NCBI RefSeq assembly: GCF_963678835.1
Contig: NZ_OY787469.1
Location: 2,852,001 to 2,916,000, forward strand
DNA: 64,000 nucleotides
DNA from: an uncultured Desulfuromonas sp.
GTDB lineage: Bacteria > Desulfobacterota > Desulfuromonadia > Desulfuromonadales > Desulfuromonadaceae
Reading direction: 5' to 3'
Below are positions 51,862-60,251 of this stretch, in pieces. A program made the position numbers and the translations under genes. Under the pieces are notes generated by a model. That model was not told where the DNA came from. It did not search any database and saw only the letters and a list, made by a program, of their open reading frames with translations. The stretch's first letter is position 1. Each line of letters opens with the position of its first letter.

Positions 51862-52458
51862 GTGGGACGTGTTTTTTCCCCTTTTGTCATCGGACGCTCA
51901 TTCCGCATTCTGCCTCAAGGTCATCCTGCCATCGAGGACGAGCGGATCAATTTATGGATGGCGCCCGGCGCTTTCGGTTCCGGTGAGCACGAAACAACAG
52001 CCAGCTGCCTGGAGATCCTCGAAGACCTCGAAGGGATCAACAGAGCAACCATACTCGACCTGGGGAGCGGAACCGGCATCCTGGCTATTGCGGCATTGAA
52101 GCTTGGTGCGCGATCAGCGGTGTGTATCGACATCGACCCTGCCGCTGTTGCCACCTGCCGCCTCAACAGTCAGCTCAATGGTGTTGATGACGACATTGAC
52201 CATGTCTGCGGCACCCTCAGTGATCTGCCGGAAGCAACCTACGATCTGGTTCTCGCCAACATTTACGGTGACATCCTTATCAATGTTGCTGAAGAGCTTT
52301 CACAAAGAGTCGGCTCAGATGCCCCCCTGCTGCTTTCCGGAATTCTTTACGAATACAACTTTGACGTGCGTCAACGATATCAACAGTACGGTTGTCATGT
52401 GGTCAAAAACCGCATGCTCGACGAATTCAGCACCGTCCTGTTGCAAAAAGGATTTTAG
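51862..52458 (+). CDS. Short PrmA-like ribosomal protein L11 methyltransferase
   Basis: 198-residue SAM-dependent methyltransferase. GAFGSGEHETTASCLEILED and LDLGSGTGILAIAALKLGAR are the PrmA signatures, with a substrate-site LANIYGDIL in place of the usual NILA. Full PrmA is near 295 aa; here the N-terminal L11-recognition domain is missing, so L11 may not be the substrate. Starts at GTG (51862) with AAAGGA upstream. Its stop overlaps the stop of the convergent GGDEF/EAL gene by a few bases. Confidence 0.8.
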   Translation: MGRVFSPFVIGRSFRILPQGHPAIEDERINLWMAPGAFGSGEHETTASCLEILEDLEGINRATILDLGSGTGILAIAALKLGARSAVCIDIDPAAVATCRLNSQLNGVDDDIDHVCGTLSDLPEATYDLVLANIYGDILINVAEELSQRVGSDAPLLLSGILYEYNFDVRQRYQQYGCHVVKNRMLDEFSTVLLQKGF

Positions 52459-55400
52459 AGCGCCTTCTGCGACTGCCGCAGGGCAGCGAATTCGCAGGCA
52501 GGAACCGGCGGACTGCAATAATAGCCCTGATAGTAATCACAGCCCAATTGCGCCAGATAATCTCTCTGAGCAACCGTCTCAACACCTTCGGCAAGCAGCT
52601 CAAAACCGAGCCCGTGCCCCATTTGCACAATGGCTGTGACCATTTTGCAGTCGTTGGCGTCTGCGGGCAAATCATCGATAAACGACTTATCAACCTTGAG
52701 CAGGTGCAACGGAAAGTATTTGAGATACGCCAGAGAGGAGTAGCCGGTACCAAAATCATCCAGGGCGAGGCGAACGCCCAGCTCGTTTAATGACTTAAGC
52801 AGATCGATGGTCTGCTGTTCTTTGTGCATCAGGGTGGATTCCGTCACTTCCAGTTCCAGATACTCGGCCGGATAACCGGTCTCTTGCAGAGTCTCTTTCA
52901 AGCGACAGGCAATATCCTCCTCAGTAAACTGTACCGCCGATAAGTTGACGGCCAGGGTCAACGGCGGATAGCCGGCATCTAACCAGGCCTTCCCTTGCTC
53001 ACAAACCTGCCGGAGAATCCAGGCCCCCATCGAACAAATACAACCAATCTCCTCAGCCAAAGGGATAAAACGATCTGGAGTCACCAGGCCCAGTTCGGGA
53101 CTGTTCCAGCGCATCAACGCCTCTGCTCCAACAATCTGCCCGGTGTCCAAATCAACCTGAGGTTGGTAATACACTGCAAACTCCTGCTTTTCCAACGCCT
53201 GGCGCAAATGAAAACTCAATTGAACCCGTTCCTGAGCTTGCTCAGTCATCTCTTCGTTGTAATAGGCAAAGCGAGCACGACCATGTTGCTTGGCCCGATA
53301 TAAAGCTGAATCAGCACGCTGCAACAACTCCAGAGCATCGTGGCCATGTTCCGGATAAACAGCAATGCCGATACTGACACTCACCTGAACTTCCAGCTCC
53401 GTTTCCGTCAAAAGAAAAGGTTGTTGCAACAGATGAAGGATCTCTTCAGCTATCATTGTCACACGATGGGAATCAGCAACATCTTCCAATAACAGGACAA
53501 ACTCATCGCCGCCCAAGCGAGCCAACATATCGCTTTCGCGCAAGCGACTGCGTAATCGATCCGCTATTTTTCGCAACAGAGCATCGCCGACCAGATGGCC
53601 AAAGCTGTCGTTGACATCTTTAAAATGATCAAGATCAAAACAGAGAACCGCAAAAGAATGGTGCTTACGCTCAGCGTGTTTCACTGCTTGGTCAAGGTGG
53701 GTGCAAAACAGGCTACGGTTGGGCAAATCAGTCAGAGGATCATGCCAAGAGAGATAATCGAGTTTTTCCTGCGACTCTTTGGCCTGACTGATATCAGTGA
53801 AAACGGCAATATAATGGCTAACCTCCTGCTGGTCATCACAAACGGCACTGATCGACATCAGCTCCGGATACACCTGTCCATCTTTGCGGCGATTCCAAAT
53901 CTCCCCCTGCCAGCAACCGCGTTCTTCAAGGCAAAGCCACATGCTCTGAAAAAAATCGCGACTATGACGATTGGATTTTAAAATTCGCGGTGTCTGGCCT
54001 AAAACTTCATCATCGCGATAGCCGGTAATTTCGCTGAAAGCACGATTGACCGACACGATCTTTTCGTTTTTATCCGTCAGGATAATCCCTTCACGACTGT
54101 TATCGAATACCGTTGCCGCCAATTGCAACTGCTTCATGGAAAATGCCTGCTGCTGCTCATGCTCGTGAACGTCCAAAGCAAACGCCACATCCTGAACCAA
54201 TTCATCGAGCAACTGCTGTTCATCATCCTGCTCAAGCAGCTTCTTGTCCTGGGCATAAACAACCAAGAGGGCACCGGCAGCTTTTTTGGGCTGAATTGGA
54301 AAACTGGCAACCGCCTGAAACGGTGAGCGCTGATAAAGTCGATACTCCGTCGGGCACAAGACCTTCTGTGCTGATTCAGCAGTGATATTTGTTGTTAGAT
54401 GGCTTATTTGACCATTGTTAAGGAAGCAGTGCTGCGGCTCCCCCAGAACCTCCAATGAAATTCCAGAAGAGACCACCGGCTTATAGACTCCCGTTTCATT
54501 AGGCAGGCCAATCCAGGCCATGGCAAAGGTGGTATCTTCCAATAACGTGTCACAGATAAACTGAAACAATTCAATTGGTTGCGGTTTATGAACAATGTGC
54601 TGGTTGACAGCTGATAGAATCCGGTACAACCGCGACAGACGCATGGTTTCCTGCTCAAGCTGTTTTTCCCGGGTAATAATACGTGCCGACCCAACGGAAC
54701 CAATCAGCTCACCATCAGCTCCATAAAACGGCGCCTTGTAAACATCCAGGCAAATAAAGTTACCTTTAACGTAGCCCACCTCCTGAAAGCGCATGGACTG
54801 ACGCGTCCTGAGTACTTCACTATCAGACTGGCAGCAAAGCTCACTGAACTGATAAGCTAAAGGATCTTCAGGAAATTCCTTCAAAATTTTATCAGAAAAA
54901 AATTCATGATTCTTACCGATGGCAATGTCGGTAGAATCGACACACAAAAGAGTGCGACAATTGGATTTATTGGTAAAAATATAATGGTGCTCAATATCCT
55001 TCGCCCAGATAAGGTCCGGGACATTATCGCAAATATGCTGCAGCAAACGAGCGGTTTCCTGATGACGTTCCGAAGCGATATGCAACTGCTGCTGTGCCTG
55101 CTGTCGTGTCTGCACTTCGGATTCAAGTCGCTGTGTCTGCTGACGAAGCGTTTCAACTTTTTCAGCGATTTTGTTTCGTTGCAGATCAACAACCTGCAAC
55201 ATATGATTAAAGCCCTCTTCAAGTTGTTTAATTTCAGAAGAGAGGTGTCCCTGCAGAACAATCTTGCGCTGGGCACCCTGCCATTGATCAAAACGACGCA
55301 AATGATCGGTTAATGCCGCTAACGGACCGGTTACGCTACGTAGCGCCACCCAAGTAATGGCCATTGCCAAACCACCTAGAACAGTGATAATCGCAGCCAG

Positions 55401-56273
55401 CGCAGCAGTAACACGGCGGGCCGGGGCTAACGCCTCATCCTCAGGGTAATTGGACGCAAGAATCCACGGCACATTTTTCAACGGTTTAAAACTGGAAAGA
55501 GAACGTATCCCCCGAGACGTTACAGTGAACTCCGTGCCCTGCCAGCCACCAATCGCCTTATCGAACAGAACATTGCTTCCCGGAGGCACATCTTTTTTCA
55601 TAATACGGCTGGAATCAGGGTGTACGAGCATGGTGCGATCTTTGGCATAAAGATACAGGTATCCGGTTTCGCCGATGTGGTAGTGGGCAAGGCCACCAAT
55701 CAGGTTTTGGCCATTGAGACGAATACCACCACAGAGAACTCCCAGCAAGCGTCCATCTCTCCCCCGGATCGGTGCAGAGAATTGCGCCACCGGGTGGCAC
55801 TGGTTTCTGTTACAGTAGCGCGCCTCGACATCAATACGCGGCCTAGGCTCCTCGAGAGACTTATGGATAAACGTTGCATGTTTATCGGCGGACACGCCAC
55901 CAGATAAGTCACCTGTTGCTGCAATTCTCTGCCCTTCAACCGTATAAATCTCCAGGCCGATATCAAAAATGGAACCAATGCCAACCCGGTCTTCTAAAAA
56001 GAGCTGAGTTTCGCGTCCACCACCCATCACCTCAGGAGGCACAACACCAGCAACGGCGGCTAATTGCTTAAGCGCCGATGCGACCGTAGTGTCAATCTCC
56101 GTTTGTAATGCGGTTAATAAAGTTTGTTGCTGAATCGCGAGACTTGAGGAGAGATTCCAACGAAACAATGGAACCAGCAGACTAATGACAGCAACCAGAA
56201 AAACAACACTGGTGACAAGCATCATCAATACCAGTTTTTTCCGAATTCCCATTGTGGTGAGATTAACAGCCAA
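52455..56273 (-). CDS. Membrane-bound Cache/HAMP/PAS/GGDEF/EAL cyclic-di-GMP signalling protein
   Basis: A 1272-residue multidomain protein. Approximate order: TM1 (12-36), periplasmic Cache sensor (40-280), TM2 (near 285-310), HAMP and coiled coil, PAS, a GAF-like domain (QHIVHKPQPIELFQFICDTL), a second PAS with FSEITGYRDDEVLGQTPRIL, GGDEF (LARLGGDEFVLLLEDV) and EAL (GAEALMRW, LDDFGTGYSSLAYLKYF, EGVET). Both catalytic motifs look intact, so it could make and break c-di-GMP. The sensor has a CX4CH motif (CNRNQCH). A TTG at 56273 with AAAGGA upstream is a plausible start; the ATG seven codons later is the alternative. Confidence 0.93.
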   Translation of the reverse strand: MAVNLTTMGIRKKLVLMMLVTSVVFLVAVISLLVPLFRWNLSSSLAIQQQTLLTALQTEIDTTVASALKQLAAVAGVVPPEVMGGGRETQLFLEDRVGIGSIFDIGLEIYTVEGQRIAATGDLSGGVSADKHATFIHKSLEEPRPRIDVEARYCNRNQCHPVAQFSAPIRGRDGRLLGVLCGGIRLNGQNLIGGLAHYHIGETGYLYLYAKDRTMLVHPDSSRIMKKDVPPGSNVLFDKAIGGWQGTEFTVTSRGIRSLSSFKPLKNVPWILASNYPEDEALAPARRVTAALAAIITVLGGLAMAITWVALRSVTGPLAALTDHLRRFDQWQGAQRKIVLQGHLSSEIKQLEEGFNHMLQVVDLQRNKIAEKVETLRQQTQRLESEVQTRQQAQQQLHIASERHQETARLLQHICDNVPDLIWAKDIEHHYIFTNKSNCRTLLCVDSTDIAIGKNHEFFSDKILKEFPEDPLAYQFSELCCQSDSEVLRTRQSMRFQEVGYVKGNFICLDVYKAPFYGADGELIGSVGSARIITREKQLEQETMRLSRLYRILSAVNQHIVHKPQPIELFQFICDTLLEDTTFAMAWIGLPNETGVYKPVVSSGISLEVLGEPQHCFLNNGQISHLTTNITAESAQKVLCPTEYRLYQRSPFQAVASFPIQPKKAAGALLVVYAQDKKLLEQDDEQQLLDELVQDVAFALDVHEHEQQQAFSMKQLQLAATVFDNSREGIILTDKNEKIVSVNRAFSEITGYRDDEVLGQTPRILKSNRHSRDFFQSMWLCLEERGCWQGEIWNRRKDGQVYPELMSISAVCDDQQEVSHYIAVFTDISQAKESQEKLDYLSWHDPLTDLPNRSLFCTHLDQAVKHAERKHHSFAVLCFDLDHFKDVNDSFGHLVGDALLRKIADRLRSRLRESDMLARLGGDEFVLLLEDVADSHRVTMIAEEILHLLQQPFLLTETELEVQVSVSIGIAVYPEHGHDALELLQRADSALYRAKQHGRARFAYYNEEMTEQAQERVQLSFHLRQALEKQEFAVYYQPQVDLDTGQIVGAEALMRWNSPELGLVTPDRFIPLAEEIGCICSMGAWILRQVCEQGKAWLDAGYPPLTLAVNLSAVQFTEEDIACRLKETLQETGYPAEYLELEVTESTLMHKEQQTIDLLKSLNELGVRLALDDFGTGYSSLAYLKYFPLHLLKVDKSFIDDLPADANDCKMVTAIVQMGHGLGFELLAEGVETVAQRDYLAQLGCDYYQGYYCSPPVPACEFAALRQSQKAL

Positions 56274-56536
56274 AAACCAGTTCCTTTCACGCTTTAGAAC
56301 AACCAGAAGGCATTAACACATGTCGACATGAAGTGGAAGTCTGCCCCTTTAAGCACACACCTAACTTGGCAATTCTACCGTATATTTCAGCGAGTAGCCA
56401 CACACTTTTCTAATTTTGTTCCAGACACTATTAGAGATTTTTTTTAGAAACATGGAAGATATAATTGTTCATTGAAAATTTCCGCAGTGGTCTTTATCAA
56501 GCTGTTGAAAAGCCTGTAGAGCCTATGGACGAGCGA

Positions 56537-56568
56537 CCAAATCAAGGACCGTTTTTAAGTCCTTGATT
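56537..56568. repeat. Hairpin interrupted by the IS4-family insertion
   Basis: CCAAATCAAGGAC (56537-56549) pairs with GTCCTTGATT (56559-56568); the missing TGG of the right arm continues beyond the IS at 57899. Joining the flanks restores a 13-bp perfect stem with a 9-nt loop. It may have been a terminator. The rest of the 56274-56536 gap has one 12-bp palindrome (CATGTCGACATG, 56319-56330) and nothing else recognised. Confidence 0.7.
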
Positions 56569-57889
56569 CACTACTGTCCGGTTAATAGCTGAATAAATTC
56601 AGCTGGTTGCTATCTTGGAGGTCTTGAATTTGTTTGAGAGCATCAGCAACCATCGATGAAATGGGCTTTTTCTCAAACAGATTGACCTCCAGGATTTGTA
56701 AAAAAGTGTAGAGCTCACATGGGATTTTGAGCTTTTTCTTCGCAATGACAACCAGAAGATAAATGCTCATTGCTACCCATATCTGACTCTTTACGGCGTT
56801 GATCGATGTCCCGTAAAACGATTTGATCCGCAGGTGTTGCTTGATCCATTTGAAAAACAGTTCCACCTGCCAGCGCTGCTTATAGACTTCAGCAACTGTC
56901 GCTGCTGAAACCGTAAAATTGTTGGTCAAAAAGACCAGATGCTTGTTTCGATCTTTGTCAACATAACTGATCCGGCGGAGCTTTTCCGGATAGTCTTTTT
57001 TCGATTTTGGCGTGACCAGGACGACCGTTTGGTCGGCTTTTATCCCGGCAGACTTGTCTTTGATTGCGGAATAGATCCGCCTATAGCGCAAATTGTCTTT
57101 TGCTCTGATGACAAAGAAGGCCCCTTGTTGATGCAGTGCATAAAGTCGCGAGAAATCGGTATAGGCCTTGTCCATCGTGTAAATGGCATCCTCGGTCACC
57201 GGCAGAGAATCGAGCATTCGAACATCATGCACCTTGCCTGTCGTGACGGCGACATACGTTGGGATAGTTCCCCGCAGATCAAGCAGCGTATGCATTTTCA
57301 CGGCGGCTTTTGTTGTCCGAAACTCGGCCCATGGAAACAGTGTCAAACAGAGATCAATCGTTGTTGAATCGAAAGCATACAGCGGTTGAGCAAGTTCCAG
57401 GGCAAACGGTTCACCACAGTAAAGTTGCTGTGCCATGCGAATCAAAACATGACTGAAGTCTTGAAAGATGCGCCAGTCTCTGCGCTCACTGGCATCAGCC
57501 AAAGTTGAACGGGACACGGAACCACGAAAACCGATGTGGTAGAGCTTTTCACGATGAGAGTTCAAACAGGTTTCGATATCGCGCAAGCTTTCACGGCCAG
57601 CCATTTGGGCGTAGGCGAGACACAGAAATTGATCGAAAGTCGAAAACTTTCTGGCTCTGTAATCGCCACGGTAGCGGCGAACGCACAGATTGAAATCGTG
57701 ACGTGGCAGAAACTGCAGCAGTTGCCTGAAAACGGTTTGACCTGAATTCATTGATACCTCCTACGTTAATGGATGGTATCTCCCCATATTGGCGGGATGA
57801 ATTCAAATCGAAAACGGAACAGTTATGTCAAAGAACGATTATTATCAACAGCTTAAAGCTTTGACCGATTTTTTAACCGGACAGTAGTG
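56569..57889 (-). mobile_element. IS4-family insertion sequence (complete, 1321 bp)
   Basis: Perfect 17-bp terminal inverted repeats (left end CACTACTGTCCGGTTAA, right end its reverse complement) enclose a single transposase gene. A 9-bp direct repeat TCCTTGATT flanks the element (56560-56568 and 57890-57898), so the insertion is intact and probably recent. The 3' end of the gene and the left repeat nearly abut. Confidence 0.93.
56582..57751 (-). CDS. IS4-family transposase
   Basis: 389-residue DDE transposase. An N-terminal DUF4372-like region (FRQLLQFLPRHDFNLCVRRY, FSTFDQFLCLAYAQMAGRES) precedes the catalytic core. The first aspartate is in LYAFDSTTIDLCL, the second in YTMDKAYTDFSR, and the glutamate is within the IS4 signature YKQRWQVELFFKWIKQHLRI (Y-x2-R-x3-E-x6-K). 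No frameshift or stop is seen, so the element may be active. ATG start; it fills the IS. Confidence 0.96.
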   Translation of the reverse strand: MNSGQTVFRQLLQFLPRHDFNLCVRRYRGDYRARKFSTFDQFLCLAYAQMAGRESLRDIETCLNSHREKLYHIGFRGSVSRSTLADASERRDWRIFQDFSHVLIRMAQQLYCGEPFALELAQPLYAFDSTTIDLCLTLFPWAEFRTTKAAVKMHTLLDLRGTIPTYVAVTTGKVHDVRMLDSLPVTEDAIYTMDKAYTDFSRLYALHQQGAFFVIRAKDNLRYRRIYSAIKDKSAGIKADQTVVLVTPKSKKDYPEKLRRISYVDKDRNKHLVFLTNNFTVSAATVAEVYKQRWQVELFFKWIKQHLRIKSFYGTSINAVKSQIWVAMSIYLLVVIAKKKLKIPCELYTFLQILEVNLFEKKPISSMVADALKQIQDLQDSNQLNLFSY

Positions 57890-57986
57890 TCCTTGATTTG
57901 GTAAGTAAGACGGAAATCGCCTTTTTAAGCTTACACCATTGGGAAAACAACGGATGGGACTTTTTCAACATCCCGTTATAGAGCAT

Positions 57987-58015
57987 TTGACTGTAGCCAT
58001 ATTGCAAAATATAAA
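57987..58015 (+). promoter_or_regulatory. Sigma-70-type promoter for the DUF4124 gene
   Basis: TTGACT (57987-57992), 17-bp spacer, TATAAA (58010-58015). The predicted leader is about 95 nt. The stretch 57899-57986 between the IS and this promoter shows no gene. Confidence 0.7.
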
Positions 58016-58118
58016 AATTAGAATTCTTGAGTCCTGTTTAAGACTTTCCTACTGTTAAACACAGCAACATCACCATATAAACAATGGCGCAACACCAAAA
58101 AGATCAACGGAGAGACCA

Positions 58119-58610
58119 TTGAAAAAAATCATTATTGCTCTAGTGCTGACCCTGCTCGTGGCACCATCATTCTCTGCGGACTTCTATACCTGGCAAGATG
58201 AGAACGGGAAACTCCATGTCACCGACAAACCACCAGAGGATTTGAACAAAGATGACGTGCTTGTTAAAGAATACAGTTATTCAGACCACGAAAACGACCA
58301 GCCGTCTGAAACGTTTCAGCACCGGGTGTATAATCAGATCGACGCCGTAAATGAGCATCGCTATCAAGACGCAACCCAAGTTGATGCAGTTCAACGAAAA
58401 AAAGAAAAACAACGCCTAGAAAAAACGATTGATGTTGAGAAAAAAATGCTCAAAGAACGCATCCACTATTACAAATTCCGCTGTGCCGAGATCAACTCAC
58501 CTAAAAAACGCAAAACCTATTGCGATGGACAACAAAAATTATACGAAAAGAAACTGGACCTGCTAAACCGCGATCCGAAAGAATATTTCATGCGAGAAAC
58601 ACGATATTAA
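58119..58610 (+). CDS. Secreted DUF4124-domain protein
   Basis: 163 residues. A signal peptide spans 1-20 (MKKIIIALVLTLLVAPSFSA), then FYTWQDENGKLHVTDKPPED, the DUF4124 pattern (YxWxDxxGxxHxTDxPP). The rest is a charged, lysine-rich helical region with two cysteines (RCAEIN and KTYCDGQ). Starts at TTG with GGAGAG upstream. DUF4124 proteins are periplasmic or lipoprotein-like with unknown function. It is chromosomal rather than part of the element, since the tRNA fragment and its terminator lie downstream. Confidence 0.85.
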   Translation: MKKIIIALVLTLLVAPSFSADFYTWQDENGKLHVTDKPPEDLNKDDVLVKEYSYSDHENDQPSETFQHRVYNQIDAVNEHRYQDATQVDAVQRKKEKQRLEKTIDVEKKMLKERIHYYKFRCAEINSPKKRKTYCDGQQKLYEKKLDLLNRDPKEYFMRETRY

Positions 58611-58631
58611 GTTTTTTCGAGAGAGGATAAA

Positions 58632-58665
58632 CAAAAAGCCAAACCAGCTAAACAACTGATTTGGC
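58632..58665 (-). terminator. Terminator of the displaced tRNA-Leu
   Basis: GCCAAACCAG (58638-58647) pairs with CTGATTTGGC (58656-58665) with one G-U, followed on the minus strand by TTTTTG. It overlaps the CCA end of the tRNA fragment, as if it were the original tRNA terminator. Confidence 0.75.
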
Positions 58666-58721
58666 CTTCGGGACGAGAATCGAACTCGTACAGTCTTACG
58701 ACCGAGGGATTTTAAGTCCCT
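58662..58721 (-). other. 3' fragment of tRNA-Leu(UAA): attachment site of an integrated element
   Basis: The minus strand reads anticodon stem-loop AGGGA-CTTAAAA-TCCCT (anticodon TAA), a type II variable arm CGGTC-GTAA-GACTG, T arm ACGAG-TTCGATT-CTCGT, and acceptor strand CCCGAAG-G-CCA. The long variable arm and anticodon indicate leucine, although a G discriminator is unusual for tRNA-Leu. Homology stops at the 5' side of the anticodon stem: no D arm or 5' acceptor strand follows. This is how a tRNA looks when an element integrates in its 3' half and pushes the old 3' end to the far junction. Confidence 0.88.
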
Positions 58722-58835
58722 ATTTTATAAGGATTTATTATGTTTTAAGTTATTGATTTTATGCTACTATATGTCATTAGAGAAAAATCACCATCCCATT
58801 TGGGACACGACAGTGGACAGTGGAGAACTTTTTCA

Positions 58836-59825
58836 ATGGCGACAATCTCAAACAGAAATGGCCGCTGGCAGGTAAAAATCAGAAAAAAGGGACAGCGGAC
58901 CCTCACCAAAACCTTCCTAAATCACGAAACCGCTGAGCGCTGGGCCAGGAAAACTGAAAGCGAGATGGAGCGTGGACTCTACCTCGACGATTCCGACTCT
59001 GGGCGGACAACGACCCTCGATGAAGCCGCTTTACGGTTTGGCAAAGAGCACCTTGACCGCCTGCGCCATGGCAACCGGGAGAAAAATCGACTGGTCGCAC
59101 TATTAGAGCGTACAGGATGGGGTCCCCTCTCCCTCAGCAACCTTAAAGGAAAAGACGTTTCAAGCTACACTCGACAACGTGAGGAAGAAGGTTTCAAACC
59201 TGATACCATTCGCCTTGACCTGGCAATACTCTCCCGCCTCTACAAACATGCGATTCAGGACTGGAGCATGGAGGCACTACGCAACCCTGTCGATGTCGTC
59301 AGACGCCCTTCCCTGCGAGGCACAGCCCGAACACGACGCCTTGAGCAAGGGGAGGAAGAACTATTGCTCAAAGCAGCCCATCAAGACTTAAAACCCGTCA
59401 TCCTCTTTGCCCTTGAAACAGCTATGAGACGCGAAGAGATTGCCACACTCACATGGTCAAATGTTGACCTCAAAAAACGTCTGGCACATCTCCCCAAAAC
59501 GAAGAACGGGGAAGCTCGTACCGTTCCCCTAACAAACACTGCGGCAGAAATCCTTAAAAATATTCCACGCCAGCTAAAAGGAACAGTTTTTGGATTAACC
59601 AAAGATCAAATAACAGACCGCATGCGGACAACAGTTAAACGTAGCGGCCTGGAAGACCTTCGCTTCCACGACCTTAGGCACGAAGCCACATCAAGGTTTT
59701 TTGAACGTAACGATCTGGACATGATGGAAGTGGCCAGCATTACTGGTCACAAGACAATGCACATGTTAAAAAGGTACACACACCTAAGAGCTGAAACGCT
59801 GGCTAAAAAACTTGGGAAAATTTAG
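58836..59825 (+). CDS. Tyrosine-family site-specific integrase
   Basis: 329 residues from the ATG at 58836 (GGAG 12 nt upstream). It has an N-terminal arm-binding part (ISNRNGRWQVKIRKKGQRTL), a core-binding helical domain (about 60-160) and the catalytic domain: R198 in TAMRREEIATL, a lysine in LPKTKNGEARTVPL, HDLRH (H278, R281), TGHKTMHMLKRYTHL with H305 and the nucleophile Y314. All key residues are present. It lies 115 bp inside the tRNA-Leu attachment fragment, consistent with use of that tRNA as attB. A start 25 codons upstream is possible but lacks the conserved opening. Confidence 0.95.
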   Translation: MATISNRNGRWQVKIRKKGQRTLTKTFLNHETAERWARKTESEMERGLYLDDSDSGRTTTLDEAALRFGKEHLDRLRHGNREKNRLVALLERTGWGPLSLSNLKGKDVSSYTRQREEEGFKPDTIRLDLAILSRLYKHAIQDWSMEALRNPVDVVRRPSLRGTARTRRLEQGEEELLLKAAHQDLKPVILFALETAMRREEIATLTWSNVDLKKRLAHLPKTKNGEARTVPLTNTAAEILKNIPRQLKGTVFGLTKDQITDRMRTTVKRSGLEDLRFHDLRHEATSRFFERNDLDMMEVASITGHKTMHMLKRYTHLRAETLAKKLGKI

Positions 59826-59835
59826 GAGATTGCCC

Positions 59836-60045
59836 ATGGCGCTGACAAGAGATTTTAAAGAAACTGTCGCGGCCCGCGCAAAGGTCGACAAAGCCTTTCG
59901 TCAAGGTTTGCTCGTTGAGGCGAACAACGCGATTTTAGAGGGTGATATCGAGGTGGGAAAAAGCCTCATTCGTGACTATCTCAATGCAACAGGGAATTTT
60001 CCCACGGCTGCCGATCAGCTAGAAAAACCGTCCACAGATTCCTGA
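59836..60045 (+). CDS. Truncated HigA/antitoxin-like regulator
   Basis: 69 residues. MALTRDFKETVAARAKVDKA, FRQGLLVEANNAILEGDIEV and GKSLIRDYLNAT match the N-terminal half of a family of roughly 100-residue XRE/HigA-like putative antitoxins, which continue into a helix-turn-helix around a KPSKSLMRM-like segment. Here the protein stops after KPSTDS, so that DNA-binding half is absent. AGGAG is 7 nt before the ATG, which lies 10 nt after the integrase stop, so the genes are probably co-transcribed. It could modulate the integrase or be a remnant. No toxin gene is adjacent. Confidence 0.6.
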   Translation: MALTRDFKETVAARAKVDKAFRQGLLVEANNAILEGDIEVGKSLIRDYLNATGNFPTAADQLEKPSTDS

Positions 60046-60251
60046 TTCACACTTCCATGTATGTAAGACTGAAAAATTCACTCAAGAAAAGGTAAAACCA
60101 GAAGTAGAAAGGGCTCCTCACTTTTAAGGCTAAGACAGTTATTTAATCAACTAGAAATTTGAAAAAAAGACAAAGCGATTGCACTGTCAATTTTACGGAC
60201 TGGAATATCTTCATAGTGAAATCCCAGCTAATTACCCTTTAAGGTTCCCCG

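Noticed and set aside
58662..58760. Group I intron interrupting tRNA-Leu(UAA) at the anticodon
   Set aside because: Such introns exist in cyanobacteria, but no intron core is visible and the next gene is an integrase; displacement by integration fits better.
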